64,000 nt of DNA from Fibrobacter succinogenes (lineage in GTDB: Bacteria; Fibrobacterota; Fibrobacteria; Fibrobacterales; Fibrobacteraceae): the NCBI GenBank assembly GCA_902762305.1, contig CACWNW010000002.1, forward strand, positions 248,001-312,000. The letters run 5' to 3'. Positions 63,468 to 64,000 of this stretch are shown here, piece by piece. Below the pieces are notes generated by a model. The model saw only the letters and a list, made by a program, of their open reading frames with translations, searched no databases and was not told the DNA's origin. The number at the start of each line of letters is the position of its first letter. Position 1 is the stretch's first letter. A program made the position numbers and the translations under genes.

Positions 63468-64000
63468 ATGAAGGCCATTTTTCTCTCTTTTTTGACACTC
63501 GCGGGCCTTTGCGCCGCATGGGCAGAGCCCCTGTTTATCGGCTATTACCCCGACTGGGGCAAGTGGCACAAGCCCGCCTACACGGTAGACAAGGTCCCGT
63601 ACGAAAAGTTGACGCACGTGCTGTGGAGCTTTATCACTCCGGGCACCGACGGTTCGCTCAAGGGCGATGCCGCAGACGACCCCAGAGCATTAGATGAAAT
63701 GGTCTCGCTCGCGCACGCCGTAGGCACGAAGGTCATCGTCTCGCTCGGCGGTGGCGGACAGAGCGAAAACTTCGTGCCCGTCGCATCGGACGACGCACTC
63801 CGCGGCAGGTTTATCGCAAACCTCATGCAGTTCGTCGCCGACCACAACCTGGACGGCCTCGACATGGACTGGGAATGGGAATACAACCCCGTACCCGATG
63901 CCGACACCATCGCCTACAACAAGCTACTCTCCGAACTCCGCGCTGCGTTGCCTGAAGGCAAGACACTCTCGGCTGCGCTTCCCTGCTCGCCCTATTACGG
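63468..64000 (+). CDS. Secreted GH18 chitinase-like glycosidase (5' part only)
   Basis: The right edge cuts the gene after 177 codons. A signal peptide ends near residue 19 (GLCAAWA). FIGYYPDWGKWHK, VLWSFITPGTDG, KVIVSLGGGGQSENF and DGLDMDWEWE (residues 129-138) are the GH18 core; D129-x2-D132-x-D134-x-E136 is the catalytic motif, with E136 the acid. LPEGKTLSAALPCSPYYG continues the barrel. GH18 enzymes cut chitin or related beta-1,4-GlcNAc polymers. AAGGAT lies 12-17 bases before the ATG, with TATATTAA between. The C-terminus, where binding or anchoring modules would be, is not visible. Confidence 0.9.
   Translation, partial: MKAIFLSFLTLAGLCAAWAEPLFIGYYPDWGKWHKPAYTVDKVPYEKLTHVLWSFITPGTDGSLKGDAADDPRALDEMVSLAHAVGTKVIVSLGGGGQSENFVPVASDDALRGRFIANLMQFVADHNLDGLDMDWEWEYNPVPDADTIAYNKLLSELRAALPEGKTLSAALPCSPYY

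Overview
The window most likely comes from a member of the genus Fibrobacter (phylum Fibrobacterota). Two proteins carry the Fibrobacter major paralogous (FISUMP) domain. A 2,689-residue cadherin-repeat surface protein ends in a C-terminal module that I recall from other Fibrobacter extracellular proteins. A CE1-type esterase and a GH18 chitinase fit a polysaccharide degrader, and lipoproteins and beta-barrel proteins show a diderm envelope. Most genes are GC-rich with strong C/G-ending codon use. Two genes (11160-13769 and 34162-35316) are visibly AT-richer than their neighbours.

Layout. 1-7700: a radical SAM gene cut by the left edge, a secreted CE1 esterase, a UPF0340 protein, a SprT-like/YkgJ pair, a lipoprotein/beta-barrel pair and an HD-like protein. 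7800-17100: scpB-mutS, a FISUMP lipoprotein, an MBOAT acyltransferase, a small secreted protein, tRNA-Asn and endonuclease IV. 17156-25225: the giant adhesin. 25600-33950: SRP RNA, a CobC-like phosphatase, pncC-recA, envelope proteins, tpiA and secG. 34000-37000: two identical tRNA-Leu(GAG) genes flanking an AT-rich gene and murD. 37000-50000: porin-like proteins, tgt, groES-groEL, a CvfB-like RNA-binding protein, an OmpA lipid-peptidoglycan anchor, a CAP lipoprotein with a second FISUMP protein, a PAP2 phosphatase and a wHTH-methyltransferase. 50000-64000: a 36-residue membrane protein, a YfhO-like membrane protein, a HAD phosphatase divergent from rsmE, a frameshifted metF, ppa, a BamA/TamA-like barrel, hrpB and the start of a chitinase.

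Most of the genes are core housekeeping and cell-envelope functions; I see no phage, plasmid, IS, CRISPR or obvious defence island. The unusual content is non-coding. Several repeat families fill the gaps: 97-99 bp modular repeats with an exchangeable palindromic stem, heptanucleotide-phase arrays (one 343 bp long without a phase slip), inverted heptad elements between co-directional genes (one inside groESL), and three 40-nt hairpins of identical geometry. Two of these families appear to have inserted in frame into hrpB. Many genes also have a TAnnnTTTG-like box ending 5-6 nt before the ATG with no ribosome-binding site, which suggests leaderless transcription.

All functional calls are by eye from the translated sequence and family knowledge; no database search was run.
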